From Aequorivita sublithincola DSM 14238 (GTDB lineage Bacteria > Bacteroidota > Bacteroidia > Flavobacteriales > Flavobacteriaceae), in NCBI RefSeq assembly GCF_000265385.1, contig NC_018013.1, positions 1,515,001 to 1,579,000 on the forward strand: a DNA stretch of 64,000 nucleotides. Direction: 5' to 3'. Position numbers and translations under genes: made by a program. Shown one piece after another: positions 8,466 through 18,570 of the stretch. Positions within the stretch are counted from its first letter, which is position 1. The number at the start of each line of letters is the position of its first letter. A model generated the notes under the pieces. That model saw only the letters and a program-made list of their open reading frames with translations. It was not told the origin of the DNA and ran no database searches.

Positions 8466-10220
8466 TTATTTTTTCAGCTCAACCTTTAAATGAAGTTCTT
8501 CCAATTGTTTTGCATCAATAGGAGCAGGCGCATCAATCATCACATCGCGACCCGAATTGTTTTTTGGGAAAGCGATGAAATCACGGATGGTTTCTTGTCC
8601 GCCCAAAATGGCAACCAATCTATCCAATCCGAAAGCAAGTCCGCCGTGTGGTGGGGCGCCGTATTGGAAGGCATCCATCAAAAAACCGAATTGTGCTTTT
8701 GCTTCTTCAGGTGTAAAACCTAAATAATCAAACATTAAGGCTTGTGTTTTTTTGTTGTGAATCCGTATAGAACCACCGCCTATTTCGTTTCCATTTAAAA
8801 CCAAATCGTAGGCATTTGCTTTTACTTCGCCTGGATTTGTGTCTAAAAGTTCCAATTGTCCAGGTTTTGGAGAAGTGAAAGGGTGATGCATTGCGTGGTA
8901 ACGGTTTGTTTCCTCATCCCATTCTAAAAGTGGGAAATCTATAACCCAAAGTGGGGCAAATTCATCACTTTTTCTTAAACCAAGTTGTTCGGCTAAGTGC
9001 ATTCTTAAAGCACTTAATTGTGTTCTCACTTTATTTTTATCTCCCGAAAGTACGCAGATTAAATCGCCAGCTTTTGCGCCGGTTACTTCTGCCCATTTCG
9101 CTAAATCTTCTTGGTCGTAAAATTTATCTACAGAAGATTTATGAGTTCCGTCGTCGTTGCAACGCGAATAAACCATTCCGGTTGCACCAATTTGTGGACG
9201 TTTTAGCCAATCAATTAGGCTGTCTATTTCTTTTCTTGTGAAAGCTTTTCCACCAGGAACTGCTATTCCAACAACTAATTCTGCTTGGTTAAAAACGCCA
9301 AAGTCTTTGTGTTGTGCAACTGCGTTTAGCTCGCCAAACTCCATTCCAAAACGAATGTCTGGCTTGTCGTTTCCGTACTTTGCCATTGCATCATCGTAGG
9401 TCATTCTTGGGAATTCGGAAATCTCAATTCCATTTATTTCTTTTAAAAGATGTTTTGTTAAACCCTCAAAAGCATTCAAAATATCTTCTTGTTCTACGAA
9501 AGCCATTTCGCAGTCAATTTGTGTGAATTCCGGCTGACGGTCTGCACGCAAATCTTCATCACGGAAACATTTTACTATTTGAAAATATTTATCCAAGCCA
9601 CCAACCATAAGCAATTGCTTAAAAGTTTGAGGACTTTGTGGAAGCGCGTAAAACTGACCTTCGTTCATTCGTGAAGGAACTACGAAATCGCGCGCACCTT
9701 CAGGAGTTGATTTTATTAAATAAGGCGTTTCAACTTCAATGAAGCCTTCATTTGAAAGATAATTACGAACAGCAATCGCAACTTTATGACGAAAAATAAG
9801 GTTTTCGCGTACTGGTTTTCTGCGTATATCTAGGTAGCGATATTTCATTCGCAAATCCTCGCCGCCGTCTGTTTCGTCTTCAATAGTGAAGGGAGGCGTT
9901 AAAGATTCGTTGAGAATGATTAATTCAGAAACCAAGATCTCTACATCGCCAGTGGGCATATTTGGGTTTTTGGATTCGCGTTCAATTACGGTTCCTGTAA
10001 CTTGGATTACAAATTCACGACCTAGTTTTGTTGCTTTTTCAATTACTTCTTTTGAAGTTCTTTCTTCATCAAAAATAAGTTGGGTGATGCCATAACGGTC
10101 GCGAAGATCTACCCAAATCATAAATCCTTTGTTGCGCGTTTTTTGAACCCAGCCTGAAAGGGTTACTTCTTCACCTATATTTTTGGCAGTTAATTCGCCA
10201 TTATTGTATGTTCTGTACAT
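8466..10220 (-). CDS. aspS: Aspartyl-tRNA synthetase
   Basis: Class II synthetase that charges tRNA-Asp. The 584 residues cover the N-terminal OB-fold anticodon-binding domain ([20 protein letters not shown]), the class II motif 2 loop ([21 protein letters not shown]), the large bacterial GAD insertion domain, and motif 3 ([15 protein letters not shown]). The bacterial-type insertion separates it from the archaeal or eukaryotic form. An -7 promoter box lies 25 nt upstream of the start. A small membrane-protein gene follows directly. Confidence 0.97.
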   Translation of the reverse strand: MYRTYNNGELTAKNIGEEVTLSGWVQKTRNKGFMIWVDLRDRYGITQLIFDEERTSKEVIEKATKLGREFVIQVTGTVIERESKNPNMPTGDVEILVSELIILNESLTPPFTIEDETDGGEDLRMKYRYLDIRRKPVRENLIFRHKVAIAVRNYLSNEGFIEVETPYLIKSTPEGARDFVVPSRMNEGQFYALPQSPQTFKQLLMVGGLDKYFQIVKCFRDEDLRADRQPEFTQIDCEMAFVEQEDILNAFEGLTKHLLKEINGIEISEFPRMTYDDAMAKYGNDKPDIRFGMEFGELNAVAQHKDFGVFNQAELVVGIAVPGGKAFTRKEIDSLIDWLKRPQIGATGMVYSRCNDDGTHKSSVDKFYDQEDLAKWAEVTGAKAGDLICVLSGDKNKVRTQLSALRMHLAEQLGLRKSDEFAPLWVIDFPLLEWDEETNRYHAMHHPFTSPKPGQLELLDTNPGEVKANAYDLVLNGNEIGGGSIRIHNKKTQALMFDYLGFTPEEAKAQFGFLMDAFQYGAPPHGGLAFGLDRLVAILGGQETIRDFIAFPKNNSGRDVMIDAPAPIDAKQLEELHLKVELKK

Positions 10221-10245
10221 TTTATTCTGAAAAAAAATTGAGGGG

Positions 10246-10253
10246 CAAATTTA
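10246..10253 (-). promoter_or_regulatory. Promoter -7 box for aspS
   Basis: Read on the minus strand, TAAATTTG matches TAnnTTTG, 25 nt before the aspS start. No convincing -33 TTG is present. Confidence 0.5.
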
Positions 10254-10367
10254 ATAAGTAATAACTGAATTGTTGTGGTTTTGAAGGGTTTATTCTTTAA
10301 GCAGATTTATTATCACGAATGAACGAATCTTTTGATAAGAAAAACTTTGCATCCTACTTCGATAGCT

Positions 10368-11568
10368 CTATTCCTTTATAAACTTTTTCACTTTACCCTA
10401 TCCGTTTTCATCTTCAATTTTTAGAAAATACATGCCACTTGACAAGTTGGAAACATCTAGTGAAGTTTCCTTTTCGATCGATAAAGATTGGTTTCGATAA
10501 AGATTGGTTACTTAAAAGTTTGCCTTCTATGTTGAATATTCTCAGATTTAGATTCCCTGAGATGTTTTTTGAATTTAGAAACAATTCATTTTTCACAGGA
10601 TTGGGATTAATTGAAAAACCACTATCTCCTTTTGTGAGAATGCGTAACATGCAATCTTCTGAGTAATTAAAATTTGCATCTATTCGCCAGTTATTGTATG
10701 GAGGGTTATTATTAGTTGCCGCTACTTCGTCATCTACCTGTACACAATATAATTCTGTGAGCTGGCAAGGGTTTCCTTCAAATTCGCTAGGTAATGTAAC
10801 GGTTAATATTTCATTATTACCGTTTCTTGCGTCAACCGTTTCCAAGAAAAATAAATTTGTGCCATAAACTAACTCTAAGTTTACGTTGTTGCTAGGATCA
10901 ATAGTTGTAATAGGCTCACCAATATATCCATCAAAAGTACCAAAATAGAGTTCTTTTAGGAGAATATTATTGCTAACATCTAGTGAAGAGATATCAACAC
11001 CTGTTAAGTCCAAATATTCCAACAAAAGATTTTGGGATAAGTCAATTTCAGAAATAAAGGCACCATCAGCAATCAGTGTTTTAAGGTTTACATTGTGTGA
11101 AATATCAATAGTGTCAATCCAACAATCTCCCATCATTAATGTTTCCAAATTTATATTATTGGATAGATCAATATTATCCAGTTTGTGTAAAACCTGAATG
11201 TCTAAACTTTCCAAAAGAATATTGCTTGAAATATTAATTGTATATAAAGGATTTACGAGACAGAAAAGGTTTTTCAACTTTGTATTTGTTGAAGTATTTA
11301 AACTTGTTAGATTGTTTCCTCTCACATTTAAACTTTCTAAATCTGCAAAATCTTCAATGCCAGTTAGGTTGGAAATGTTTTTATACCTAACATCTAAGGA
11401 AATTAAAGTTTCAATATCATTTGTTAAAACTTGCCCGTTTCTTATGCCATCACTATCAATGCCTAAATCAATCAACGCTTGTTCAAAATTAGGATCGGGA
11501 ATGATTGTTATTCGTGCATATGAAATCGTGCTGATGCTGAATACTACAATGAGTAGTAGTGTTCTCAT
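10368..11568 (-). pseudogene. Leucine-rich-repeat surface protein with disrupted T9SS sorting tail
   Basis: Signal peptide (MRTLLLIVVFSISTISYA), then about ten 20-23-residue leucine-rich repeats of the form LxSLDVSxN. After a spacer, a T9SS type A sorting domain begins at SINPNPVKNELFLNS. The frame as it stands ends at 10414 with an abnormal tail. A perfect 16-bp tandem duplication (10478-10509) causes the shift. Removing one copy restores a textbook tail (SLDVSNLSSGMYFLKIEDENG). That restored frame then meets a TAG at 10398-10400 and continues after it with GKVKKFIKE and a stop at 10368. So two lesions affect only the sorting signal; the repeat domain is intact. The product is probably made but not anchored or secreted by T9SS. 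Confidence 0.82.
10478..10509. repeat. 16-bp tandem duplication causing the LRR-gene frameshift
   Basis: TCGATAAAGATTGGTT occurs twice head to tail with no mismatch (10478-10493 and 10494-10509). The 16-bp addition shifts the minus-strand frame by +1 within the sorting domain of the LRR gene. Confidence 0.93.
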
Positions 11569-11672
11569 AATATGACGGTTAAGAATGAGTTGATTTTTTA
11601 AAGATAAGCTAAAAACTATAAAAGCTATATTGAATTTTTTCTGTTTTAATCGAAATGCTTTTAGTAAAATAT

Positions 11673-11709
11673 AAAAACCCCTAAGAAAATAATTTTCAGA
11701 GGGGTTTTT
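11673..11709 (-). terminator. Terminator of the RND efflux operon
   Basis: AAAAACCCCT pairs with AGGGGTTTTT around a 17-nt loop that can itself pair (GAAAAT/ATTTTC). It lies 20 nt after the stop codon of the pump gene; the A-rich left arm gives the U-run on the minus strand. Confidence 0.85.
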
Positions 11710-11728
11710 AAAAGAGTTTATTTTTTAC

Positions 11729-14700
11729 TTAAGCAATCCGCTCATTAGCAGAAGCTTCCTTCGCTTTCATCTTTTTAATCTCCTTCATTCTGCGTTTTTT
11801 TCTGAATTTAATCTTCGCGCGATTCACCAAATAGAACATTACTGGAACCACGATTAATGTTAGGAACGTGGCGAACACCAATCCGAAGATTACCGTCCAA
11901 GCTAAAGGACCCCAGAAAATAACGTTGTCCCCACCTATATAAATATTTGGACTGTAATCTGTAAACAAGCCGAAGAAGTCAATGTTTAGACCAATAGCCA
12001 GCGGAATAAGTCCTAAAACCGTGGTGATCGCCGTAAGTAACACAGGACGCAAACGGGATCTTCCACCTGCAACAATGATTTCGAAGAACTGTTTTTTGGT
12101 AAGCATTTGGTCTTCGTCCATTTGAAGGTCGTCCATCTTTCGGTCTATCAAAATCTGGGTATAATCTATCAAAACAATTGCGTTGTTTACTACAATTCCC
12201 GCGAGCGAAATGATACCCATCATCGTCATAATAATCACGAAATCCATCTGGAAAACAACTAGACCGAGGAATACTCCCGCCAAACTCAAAACCACAGACG
12301 TTAAAATAATAACCGGTTTTGAAAGCGAGTTAAACTGCGCCACCAAAATCAACAAGATTCCGCCTAAGGCAAAGAATAGTGCCATTAAAAGGAAACTCAT
12401 GTTGTCTGCTTGCTCTTCTTGTTCGCCTGTAAACGCAAGGTTTATGTCTTTTGGAAGTTCGTAATTCTGCAATTCAGTTTTGAGGTCTGTTACAATTTCC
12501 GTTGGGTTGTAACCGCCAATAACGTTGGAATAAACTGTGATGGTTCTCTTTAAATCTTTTCTTTTTATAGAACTGAAAGAAGAAGTGTTCTTTTTCGAAA
12601 CCATTGCAGAAATTGGTATTTGCACAATTTTTCCTTGGTTATTTCTGAAAGTAATTGGTTGGTTGAAAAGCGCACTTTCGTCATAACGAGATTTTTCGGA
12701 GAGACGTACGTTGATTTCATAATCGTCATCATTTTCTTTATAAGTAGATACTTCTTCACCAAAAATAGCGCGACGCAACGTTTGTCCAATCTGTCCTGTT
12801 GATATGCCCAACTGACCAGCTTTTTGGCGGTCCACGGTCACATCCATTTCGGGTTTACTTTTGTTTACGTCTATTTTGAGTTCTTCAATTCCGCTTACTC
12901 CCAAACTTTCAATATACGAACGTAGATTTTCAGCTTCGCGAAGCATATCTCCATAGTTTTCGCCACTCAATTCAATGTTAATTGGGTAACCAACTGGAGG
13001 TCCGGCTGCATCTTTTTCAACAATAATGGAAGCTCCGGGAAATCCTTTTACAGACTCACGAACTTCTTCCATAACATCACTACTTTTCACGCCACGACGC
13101 AATTGGTAGTCGCGCATAGACAGTGTTATTTTCCCCTTTTGAGGCATATCGTTGCTCTGGCCACCATCTGTTTGCGGGTTTCCGGCACCTTGACCTACCT
13201 GCGAAATCGCAGATTCTACCATATAATTATAACCGTTGTCGTCATATTTCTTTATGGCATCAAAAACCCTTTTTTCAACTTGTTTCGTAAGTGTGTTGGT
13301 CTTTTCAATATCGGTTCCTTGCGGATATTCTATGTAAGTGATAATCTGGTTTGGCTCGTTTTCAGGGAAGAAAAGCACTTTTGGCTGTGCAATTCCTACA
13401 AGAACGAAAGACAAGATTAAAAGCGCAATGGTTCCGAAGAAAAACACGTAGGCTTTTCTTCCGCTTAACGCGTATGTTAGGATTTTTTCATAGAAATTCT
13501 CTAGCTTTTTAAGCGATTTGTATTGAAAATAATCAACAGCACCGGCCAATACATATTTATAAAGCCAAAGCATACCCGCTGAAAGTATCGCCAAGTTTCC
13601 GAAGCCTCTAAAGGCAGCAATATCCATTACATAACCAGCAACTAAAAGCAGAGCTCCAACACCGATAAGGATTAAACTCCAACGGATTAATTTCTTTTTG
13701 GTCATGGATTCTTCTTCCGTTTTCATAAATTCGGAAGTAAGCATAGAGTTGATAATCAGGGCCACAAAAAGCGATGACGAAAGCACGACCGAAAGTGTAA
13801 TTGGGAAATAAATCATGAACTTACCAATCATTCCAGGCCATAGACCAAGCGGGAAAAACGCCGCAAGTGTAGTTGCTGTTGAAGCAATAATAGGCCATGC
13901 AATTTCGCCCATACCTTGTTTTGCGGCTTTTCTTGGCGACATACCTTCGCTCATCAAAGTATATACGTTTTCAACCACCACAATCCCGTTGTCTACCAGC
14001 ATTCCTAGACCCATTACTAGGCCGAAAAGCACCATCGTGTTTAGCGTAAAGCCCAATGAAGAAAGTATAAACAGCGACATTAACATGGAAAGTGGAATGG
14101 CGAAACCAACAAAAAGTGCGTTTCTAAAACCAAGAAAAAACATAAGTACAATAACTACGAGTAAAACACCAAAAATGATGTTGTTTACCAAATCATTCAC
14201 TTGGTTTTCGGTTTTTATGGATTGGTCGTTAGAGAGACTTACGTGAAGACTTGAAGGCAAATAATTTTCCTGTTCCTCTTTAAGAAGCTCCTTAATTTGC
14301 TCCACGGCCTCAATCATGTTTTTACCGGCACGCTTTTTTATATCTAGCATTACAACGGGTTCACCGTATTCACGAGCGTAGGTTGTGGCGTCTTTTTCTT
14401 GAAATTTAATTTCGGCGATGTCTTTTAGGAAAATAATACCGTCGTCTTTTTTAACGACTACATTTTCCAACTCCTTTGGATCTTGGATTTCACCCGTTAT
14501 TCTGATGTTTTTCTGAACACCGTTTGTAATAATATTTCCGCCAGAAATAGTGCTGTTTTCGCCTTTTATTGCGTTTATGATATTATCAAAACTAACCTGC
14601 GAAGCGGTCATTTTGTAGATATCTACCGCAATTTCAACCTCTTTTTCTTCAGCGCCGCGAATGGTGGCTTCCTTTATTTGTGGAAGTAATTCAATTTTAT

Positions 14701-15226
14701 CTTGAAGATATTCTCCATACTCTTTCAATTGTTGAACGGGGTAATCGCCTGTTAAATTGATATTCAGAATAGGGAATTCTTCCGAAAAATTTAAGTCAAA
14801 AGCATTCGGCTCTACTTTACCGCCATTGGTTAAAATGGGCCAAGTAGCTTCCGCTTTTACAAGGTCTATCTTGTCTTTAACGGATTGTTTCGCGACGGGA
14901 ATTTCAACATTTTCTTCAAATTCAACAATGATAATTGAGTAATCTTGAAGCGTAGTTGAGGTTATTTCCTTTACGCCAGCAATGTCTTTAAATTCTTCCT
15001 CTAAAGGTTCGGTAATGAATTTTTCAACATCTTCGGCAGAGTTTCCAGGGTTTACGGAACTCACGTAAATTTTGGTCTCAATGATCTCTGGAAATGCCTC
15101 TCGCGGCATACTGTAATAGGCAAAAGCACCCAAAAACAGGATGATAGCCATAATTACATAAACCGTCATTTTATTGTCAATGGCCCAAGACGAAATGCTA
15201 AATTCTTTGTACGGATTTTTGCTCAT
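11729..15226 (-). CDS. RND-family multidrug efflux pump, inner-membrane subunit
   Basis: Proton-driven inner-membrane transporter of the AcrB/HAE type. At 1165 residues it has the typical duplicated layout: a membrane helix, a large periplasmic loop, a block of membrane helices, then the same again. It opens with the first helix after a short cytoplasmic N-terminus. The helix-4 motif GMLVDNGIVVVEN carries the Asp of the proton relay. It is somewhat longer than AcrB (about 1050), mostly through extra residues between the two halves and at the charged C-terminus. It is the last gene of the operon tetR, tolC-like, fusion protein, pump. The substrate cannot be told from sequence. Confidence 0.93.
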   Translation of the reverse strand: MSKNPYKEFSISSWAIDNKMTVYVIMAIILFLGAFAYYSMPREAFPEIIETKIYVSSVNPGNSAEDVEKFITEPLEEEFKDIAGVKEITSTTLQDYSIIIVEFEENVEIPVAKQSVKDKIDLVKAEATWPILTNGGKVEPNAFDLNFSEEFPILNINLTGDYPVQQLKEYGEYLQDKIELLPQIKEATIRGAEEKEVEIAVDIYKMTASQVSFDNIINAIKGENSTISGGNIITNGVQKNIRITGEIQDPKELENVVVKKDDGIIFLKDIAEIKFQEKDATTYAREYGEPVVMLDIKKRAGKNMIEAVEQIKELLKEEQENYLPSSLHVSLSNDQSIKTENQVNDLVNNIIFGVLLVVIVLMFFLGFRNALFVGFAIPLSMLMSLFILSSLGFTLNTMVLFGLVMGLGMLVDNGIVVVENVYTLMSEGMSPRKAAKQGMGEIAWPIIASTATTLAAFFPLGLWPGMIGKFMIYFPITLSVVLSSSLFVALIINSMLTSEFMKTEEESMTKKKLIRWSLILIGVGALLLVAGYVMDIAAFRGFGNLAILSAGMLWLYKYVLAGAVDYFQYKSLKKLENFYEKILTYALSGRKAYVFFFGTIALLILSFVLVGIAQPKVLFFPENEPNQIITYIEYPQGTDIEKTNTLTKQVEKRVFDAIKKYDDNGYNYMVESAISQVGQGAGNPQTDGGQSNDMPQKGKITLSMRDYQLRRGVKSSDVMEEVRESVKGFPGASIIVEKDAAGPPVGYPINIELSGENYGDMLREAENLRSYIESLGVSGIEELKIDVNKSKPEMDVTVDRQKAGQLGISTGQIGQTLRRAIFGEEVSTYKENDDDYEINVRLSEKSRYDESALFNQPITFRNNQGKIVQIPISAMVSKKNTSSFSSIKRKDLKRTITVYSNVIGGYNPTEIVTDLKTELQNYELPKDINLAFTGEQEEQADNMSFLLMALFFALGGILLILVAQFNSLSKPVIILTSVVLSLAGVFLGLVVFQMDFVIIMTMMGIISLAGIVVNNAIVLIDYTQILIDRKMDDLQMDEDQMLTKKQFFEIIVAGGRSRLRPVLLTAITTVLGLIPLAIGLNIDFFGLFTDYSPNIYIGGDNVIFWGPLAWTVIFGLVFATFLTLIVVPVMFYLVNRAKIKFRKKRRMKEIKKMKAKEASANERIA

Positions 15227-15241
15227 TGTGTATTGGGTTTA

Positions 15242-16402
15242 TTAGTTTTTGATGGTTACTTTTTGGCCATCGCGAAGAGTTTTTGCACCCTCCTTAATAA
15301 TGGTATCGCCTTTTTTAAGGCCTGATTTTACTTCTGTATGGTTTTCATAAGAAAGCCCCGTTTCAATAATAACACGCTTTGCGATGCCTATTGAATCATT
15401 TACAGGTTGATATAAGTAGGCGATGGTTTCACCTGCCGCATTTTCCTGTAAAATATTTTCTGGAACGGTAATGGCGTTTTCGGCGCTGTAATCGTTCACT
15501 TTTACTGTTGCGATAAGGTTTGGTTTTACTAAACCGTCTTTATTAGGAATTTCAACTTGAATATCAAAACTTCTATTGTTCGGGTTAATGTAATTGCTCA
15601 CTTGGCGTACCGTGCCAGTGAATTCCTCATTAATGGAAGCTAGGTTTACTTTTACCTTCGTGCCTTTTTTAATATTTCTAAGATAGTTTTCTGGAATAGA
15701 TGCTTTCACATACATATCGCTCAAATTAACTAAACGTATAATTGGCGTTTGGCCTGGACTAACCACTTGTCCTGGATCTGCGATAATTTCGTCAATTATA
15801 CCACTGAAGGGAGCTGTAATAACTGTTTTTCCTAATTGAGAACGCATTTGTTGGGTTGCATTTTTTGCAGCTTCGTAATTTGTTTTAGCTTGAAGAAATT
15901 GAATTTCGGAACCTATTTTTTGGTTCCAAAGTTTTTCCTGACGCTCAAAAGTGGTTTTAGCCAAAGCTAATTGAGCCTCTTGCTGCGCCACTTGGCTAGA
16001 CATTCCGCCATCGTCAATTTTTGCCAATCGCTGCCCTCTTGAAACACGCTGCCCTTCCTTAACATATACACTTATTAATACTCCTGAATACTCAGCGTTT
16101 AAAACTACGTTTTGATTTGTTTCAACATTTCCCTGAACTTCTACGTAATGTTTAAAGATGGTATCTTTTATAACTTCTGCAGTAATAAGGACCGGACGTT
16201 CCTTTTTTTCGTGAGAATCTATGTACTCATTCAGTTTGTCAATATCTGTTTTTAGATCGCGTTGCTGTTTATTTAGTTCAGCACGTTTAGCTTTTACTGA
16301 AGCCATATCGTTGGAACTGATAATTGCATCAACAGATTTATTATCACCTCCGCAAGAAATCAGTGTGATGATTGTTATTAATATTAGGAGTAATTTTTTC
16401 AT
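15242..16402 (-). CDS. RND efflux periplasmic adaptor lipoprotein
   Basis: Membrane-fusion protein linking the RND pump to the TolC-like channel. The N-terminus is a lipoprotein signal with lipobox LISC (Cys near residue 17). A predicted coiled-coil stretch (about residues 38-63) comes next. The family core follows: barrel/lipoyl segment around GVLISVYVKEGQRVSRGQRLAKID, the alpha-hairpin (about 135-190), the second lipoyl half (VITAPFSGIIDEI) and the beta-barrel. The 386-residue length is normal. It lies 15 nt upstream of the pump gene and 35 nt downstream of the channel gene, so the three are co-transcribed. Confidence 0.93.
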   Translation of the reverse strand: MKKLLLILITIITLISCGGDNKSVDAIISSNDMASVKAKRAELNKQQRDLKTDIDKLNEYIDSHEKKERPVLITAEVIKDTIFKHYVEVQGNVETNQNVVLNAEYSGVLISVYVKEGQRVSRGQRLAKIDDGGMSSQVAQQEAQLALAKTTFERQEKLWNQKIGSEIQFLQAKTNYEAAKNATQQMRSQLGKTVITAPFSGIIDEIIADPGQVVSPGQTPIIRLVNLSDMYVKASIPENYLRNIKKGTKVKVNLASINEEFTGTVRQVSNYINPNNRSFDIQVEIPNKDGLVKPNLIATVKVNDYSAENAITVPENILQENAAGETIAYLYQPVNDSIGIAKRVIIETGLSYENHTEVKSGLKKGDTIIKEGAKTLRDGQKVTIKN

Positions 16403-16437
16403 TGTGGATTTATTTAGTCTTTATGGTTGATGATTTT

Positions 16438-17817
16438 TTAGAATTTACCCTTAATTTCTTCCGAAGTAATTCGCAACTGTGGGATATTAAGCACCGTTTC
16501 AAGATTTGCTTTTTCATTGATTACTTGAAGCATCGCCTGAAAATACTGTTGCTGAGCTGAATATAGTTGCGTTTGCGCTTGGCGTAAATCAAAACTTGTT
16601 GAAAGCCCTTCCGTAAATTTTATTTGATTTTTGTTTTCAATTCGTTCTGCCAAAGCAATATTTTTCTTCGAGTTTTCATAATTATCGATTGCGAATTGAT
16701 AATTGCTTTGAGCCGTCGTTAAATCTAGTTTTATTTGCTGTTCGGTTTGCTCTAGGTCTGTTTTTGCTTGGTCTAAAGCGATGCGAGTTCTTTGATTGGC
16801 AGCGCTTCGCATTCCACTACTGAAAATAGGAACATTAAGACTAACACCAAAAACAGAAGATTGATACCAAATTTGATCGCCGTTAAAAAAAGTGAAATCT
16901 TCGCTATTTGCTGAGGTTCCATAATTGACAAAGGCAGAAAGCCTTGGAAATGCTTTGCTTTTTTCAAGTCTGTTTTCAAAATAACGTTGCTCCACAAGGT
17001 TATTCGCTATTTTATAATCTACGTTTTTCTCAACGTTTAGTGAATCGTTTAAAAGCGCTAAACTTATGTTTGCATCTGTCAATTTATCCAAATCGTCCGT
17101 TAAGGTTACGGGAGTTTCAACGTCAATTCCTAATGCGAGGTTGAACATTTGTTTTGCAATTGCTTGGCTTCTTCGAGCGTTGTTTAGCTGCGTTTCAACA
17201 TCTAAAAGCGTTATTTCCAGTTGTTCAACGCTTTCTTCTTCGGTTAGACCGTTTTCAAAAATCTTTCTGGTTTCATATAGGTTTTTTTCAAGATTGGTTT
17301 TGTTCTTTTCAAAAATATCTATCAATTGCTGCGCTAATAAAACACTGCCATAACCATTGATAACTCCTTTTCGAACCTCCAAACGTGTTTTTTCGTTGGC
17401 ATTTTCTGAAAATCTTAGAAATGCTTTTGCTGCTTTTAAGCCAACTAAATAACTTCCGTCAAAAATTAGTTGATTTAAAGTTGCAACGGCGTTTGCGTTT
17501 TGTTTTGTTCCAAAGGTAATCGGGACGAAAGTGCCGGGCTCGCCTCCGCCAAACTCTGCAGGAATGAGCGATACGGGTTGCTTCAAATTATTGTTATAAC
17601 TGATGTTACCATCAATCTGCGGAAGACCTTGAGCCGTGGTTTCCCACTTTTGTTTGATGGCTTTTGCAATGTCTCGTCTCGCATTAATTGAAGTGTAATT
17701 ACTGTCTAGAGCAAAAGTTACAGCTTCTTCCAAATTGAAACTATAGGCTTTTTTCTCCTGCGAAAAACCCATCGCGGAAAAAAGTAAGAAGCTGAAAATT
17801 AAGAGATTTTTAGTCAT
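16438..17817 (-). CDS. TolC-family outer-membrane efflux channel
   Basis: Outer-membrane factor of the tripartite efflux system. Signal peptide (ending GFSQ), then two repeats of the OEP domain rich in long amphipathic helices, 459 residues in total, which is normal. Its start overlaps the end of tetR by 8 nt, which points to translational coupling and places the regulator in the same transcript. Identification rests on length, helix pattern and gene context. Confidence 0.9.
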   Translation of the reverse strand: MTKNLLIFSFLLFSAMGFSQEKKAYSFNLEEAVTFALDSNYTSINARRDIAKAIKQKWETTAQGLPQIDGNISYNNNLKQPVSLIPAEFGGGEPGTFVPITFGTKQNANAVATLNQLIFDGSYLVGLKAAKAFLRFSENANEKTRLEVRKGVINGYGSVLLAQQLIDIFEKNKTNLEKNLYETRKIFENGLTEEESVEQLEITLLDVETQLNNARRSQAIAKQMFNLALGIDVETPVTLTDDLDKLTDANISLALLNDSLNVEKNVDYKIANNLVEQRYFENRLEKSKAFPRLSAFVNYGTSANSEDFTFFNGDQIWYQSSVFGVSLNVPIFSSGMRSAANQRTRIALDQAKTDLEQTEQQIKLDLTTAQSNYQFAIDNYENSKKNIALAERIENKNQIKFTEGLSTSFDLRQAQTQLYSAQQQYFQAMLQVINEKANLETVLNIPQLRITSEEIKGKF

Positions 17818-18421
17818 TGGTTTGATGTTCTTTGATGAATTTTTTTAAGGTGGTTAGCCCTTTTTCGGTAACAATACCTCGCAGATGATATTCTAGATAT
17901 TCTTCTGTAAGATATTTTGACGAATAACTTTCAGGAGGAAATAGCTTTTGATCTTTAATGCTGGTGATACCCAAAAAATAAAGCCGACCAATAAAGTCTG
18001 GGTTTAGATTACTTCTGTAAAGTCCTTGTGCAATACCTCTTTCAATGTTTTTTTTGGTACACTCCATCATTTTTTCAAATTGACCTTGATGGAGTTTTCG
18101 GCTAATTTCTGGGTAATACCTTTGAAGTTGATACTGAGGTGAAGATTGGTCGTCTTCAAGTTTGCGCATTATGAAAGTTTTAATATCGAAAAGTTCTTCA
18201 ATTGGGTTTTGCTCTAATGCACAAATTTCATCTATACCACTCGTTATATTATCCATTACACAAAATGTGCAGTCTTTCACTAAAGCGGTTTTGTTTTTGA
18301 AATGTGTATAGATGGTTTTTTTTGAAATGGCCATCTCTTGGGCAATCTCGTCCATTGTAACACTCTTAAAACCAAACTTTAAGAAGAGTTCTGATGCTTT
18401 CAGAATAATTTTTTCTTTCAT
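17810..18421 (-). CDS. TetR-family regulator of the efflux operon
   Basis: DNA-binding repressor, 203 residues. The N-terminal helix-turn-helix (TMDEIAQEMAISKKTIYTHFKNK, about residues 21-43) is typical of TetR; the C-terminal ligand domain is variable. I take the ATG at 18421 as start; an in-frame TTG at 18433 lies inside the promoter box and is unlikely. It is first in the efflux operon, which implies autoregulation. A 10-bp-arm palindrome over the promoter is the probable operator. The inducing ligand is unknown. Confidence 0.9.
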   Translation of the reverse strand: MKEKIILKASELFLKFGFKSVTMDEIAQEMAISKKTIYTHFKNKTALVKDCTFCVMDNITSGIDEICALEQNPIEELFDIKTFIMRKLEDDQSSPQYQLQRYYPEISRKLHQGQFEKMMECTKKNIERGIAQGLYRSNLNPDFIGRLYFLGITSIKDQKLFPPESYSSKYLTEEYLEYHLRGIVTEKGLTTLKKFIKEHQTND

Positions 18422-18430
18422 AATAGGGTG

Positions 18431-18438
18431 CAAATATA
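18431..18438 (-). promoter_or_regulatory. Promoter -7 box of the tetR-efflux operon
   Basis: On the minus strand, TATATTTG matches TAnnTTTG. A TTG lies 20 nt further upstream, the right distance for the -33 element. Only 9 nt separate the box from the tetR ATG, so the mRNA leader must be very short. Confidence 0.7.
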
Positions 18439-18444
18439 TGTCAC

Positions 18445-18472
18445 GGAAACTTTTAAAACAAAAAAAGTTTCC
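18445..18472. promoter_or_regulatory. Probable TetR operator palindrome
   Basis: GGAAACTTTT (18445-18454) and AAAAGTTTCC (18463-18472) form a perfect 10-bp inverted repeat with an 8-nt spacer. It covers the region between the -7 and -33 elements of the tetR promoter, so a bound dimer would block RNA polymerase. Size and placement fit TetR-family operators; binding is inferred. Confidence 0.65.
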
Positions 18473-18570
18473 AAAGTTTTATTTTTTAACATAACACTAA
18501 CAATCTTGCTATTTTTCGACTTTAAAACGTGGGCTTTTGTCTTGCTTGTTTTACTTTAGCCGAAAATTTT

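Noticed and set aside
13815..14246. A 143-residue plus-strand open frame
   Set aside because: It is antisense to the RND pump gene, with no supporting start or family resemblance; other long antisense frames (4007-4426, 12183-12464) were rejected for the same reason.
11729..18472. A complete antibiotic-resistance island
   Set aside because: The efflux operon is of normal chromosomal type with no mobile element, resistance gene or composition change nearby.
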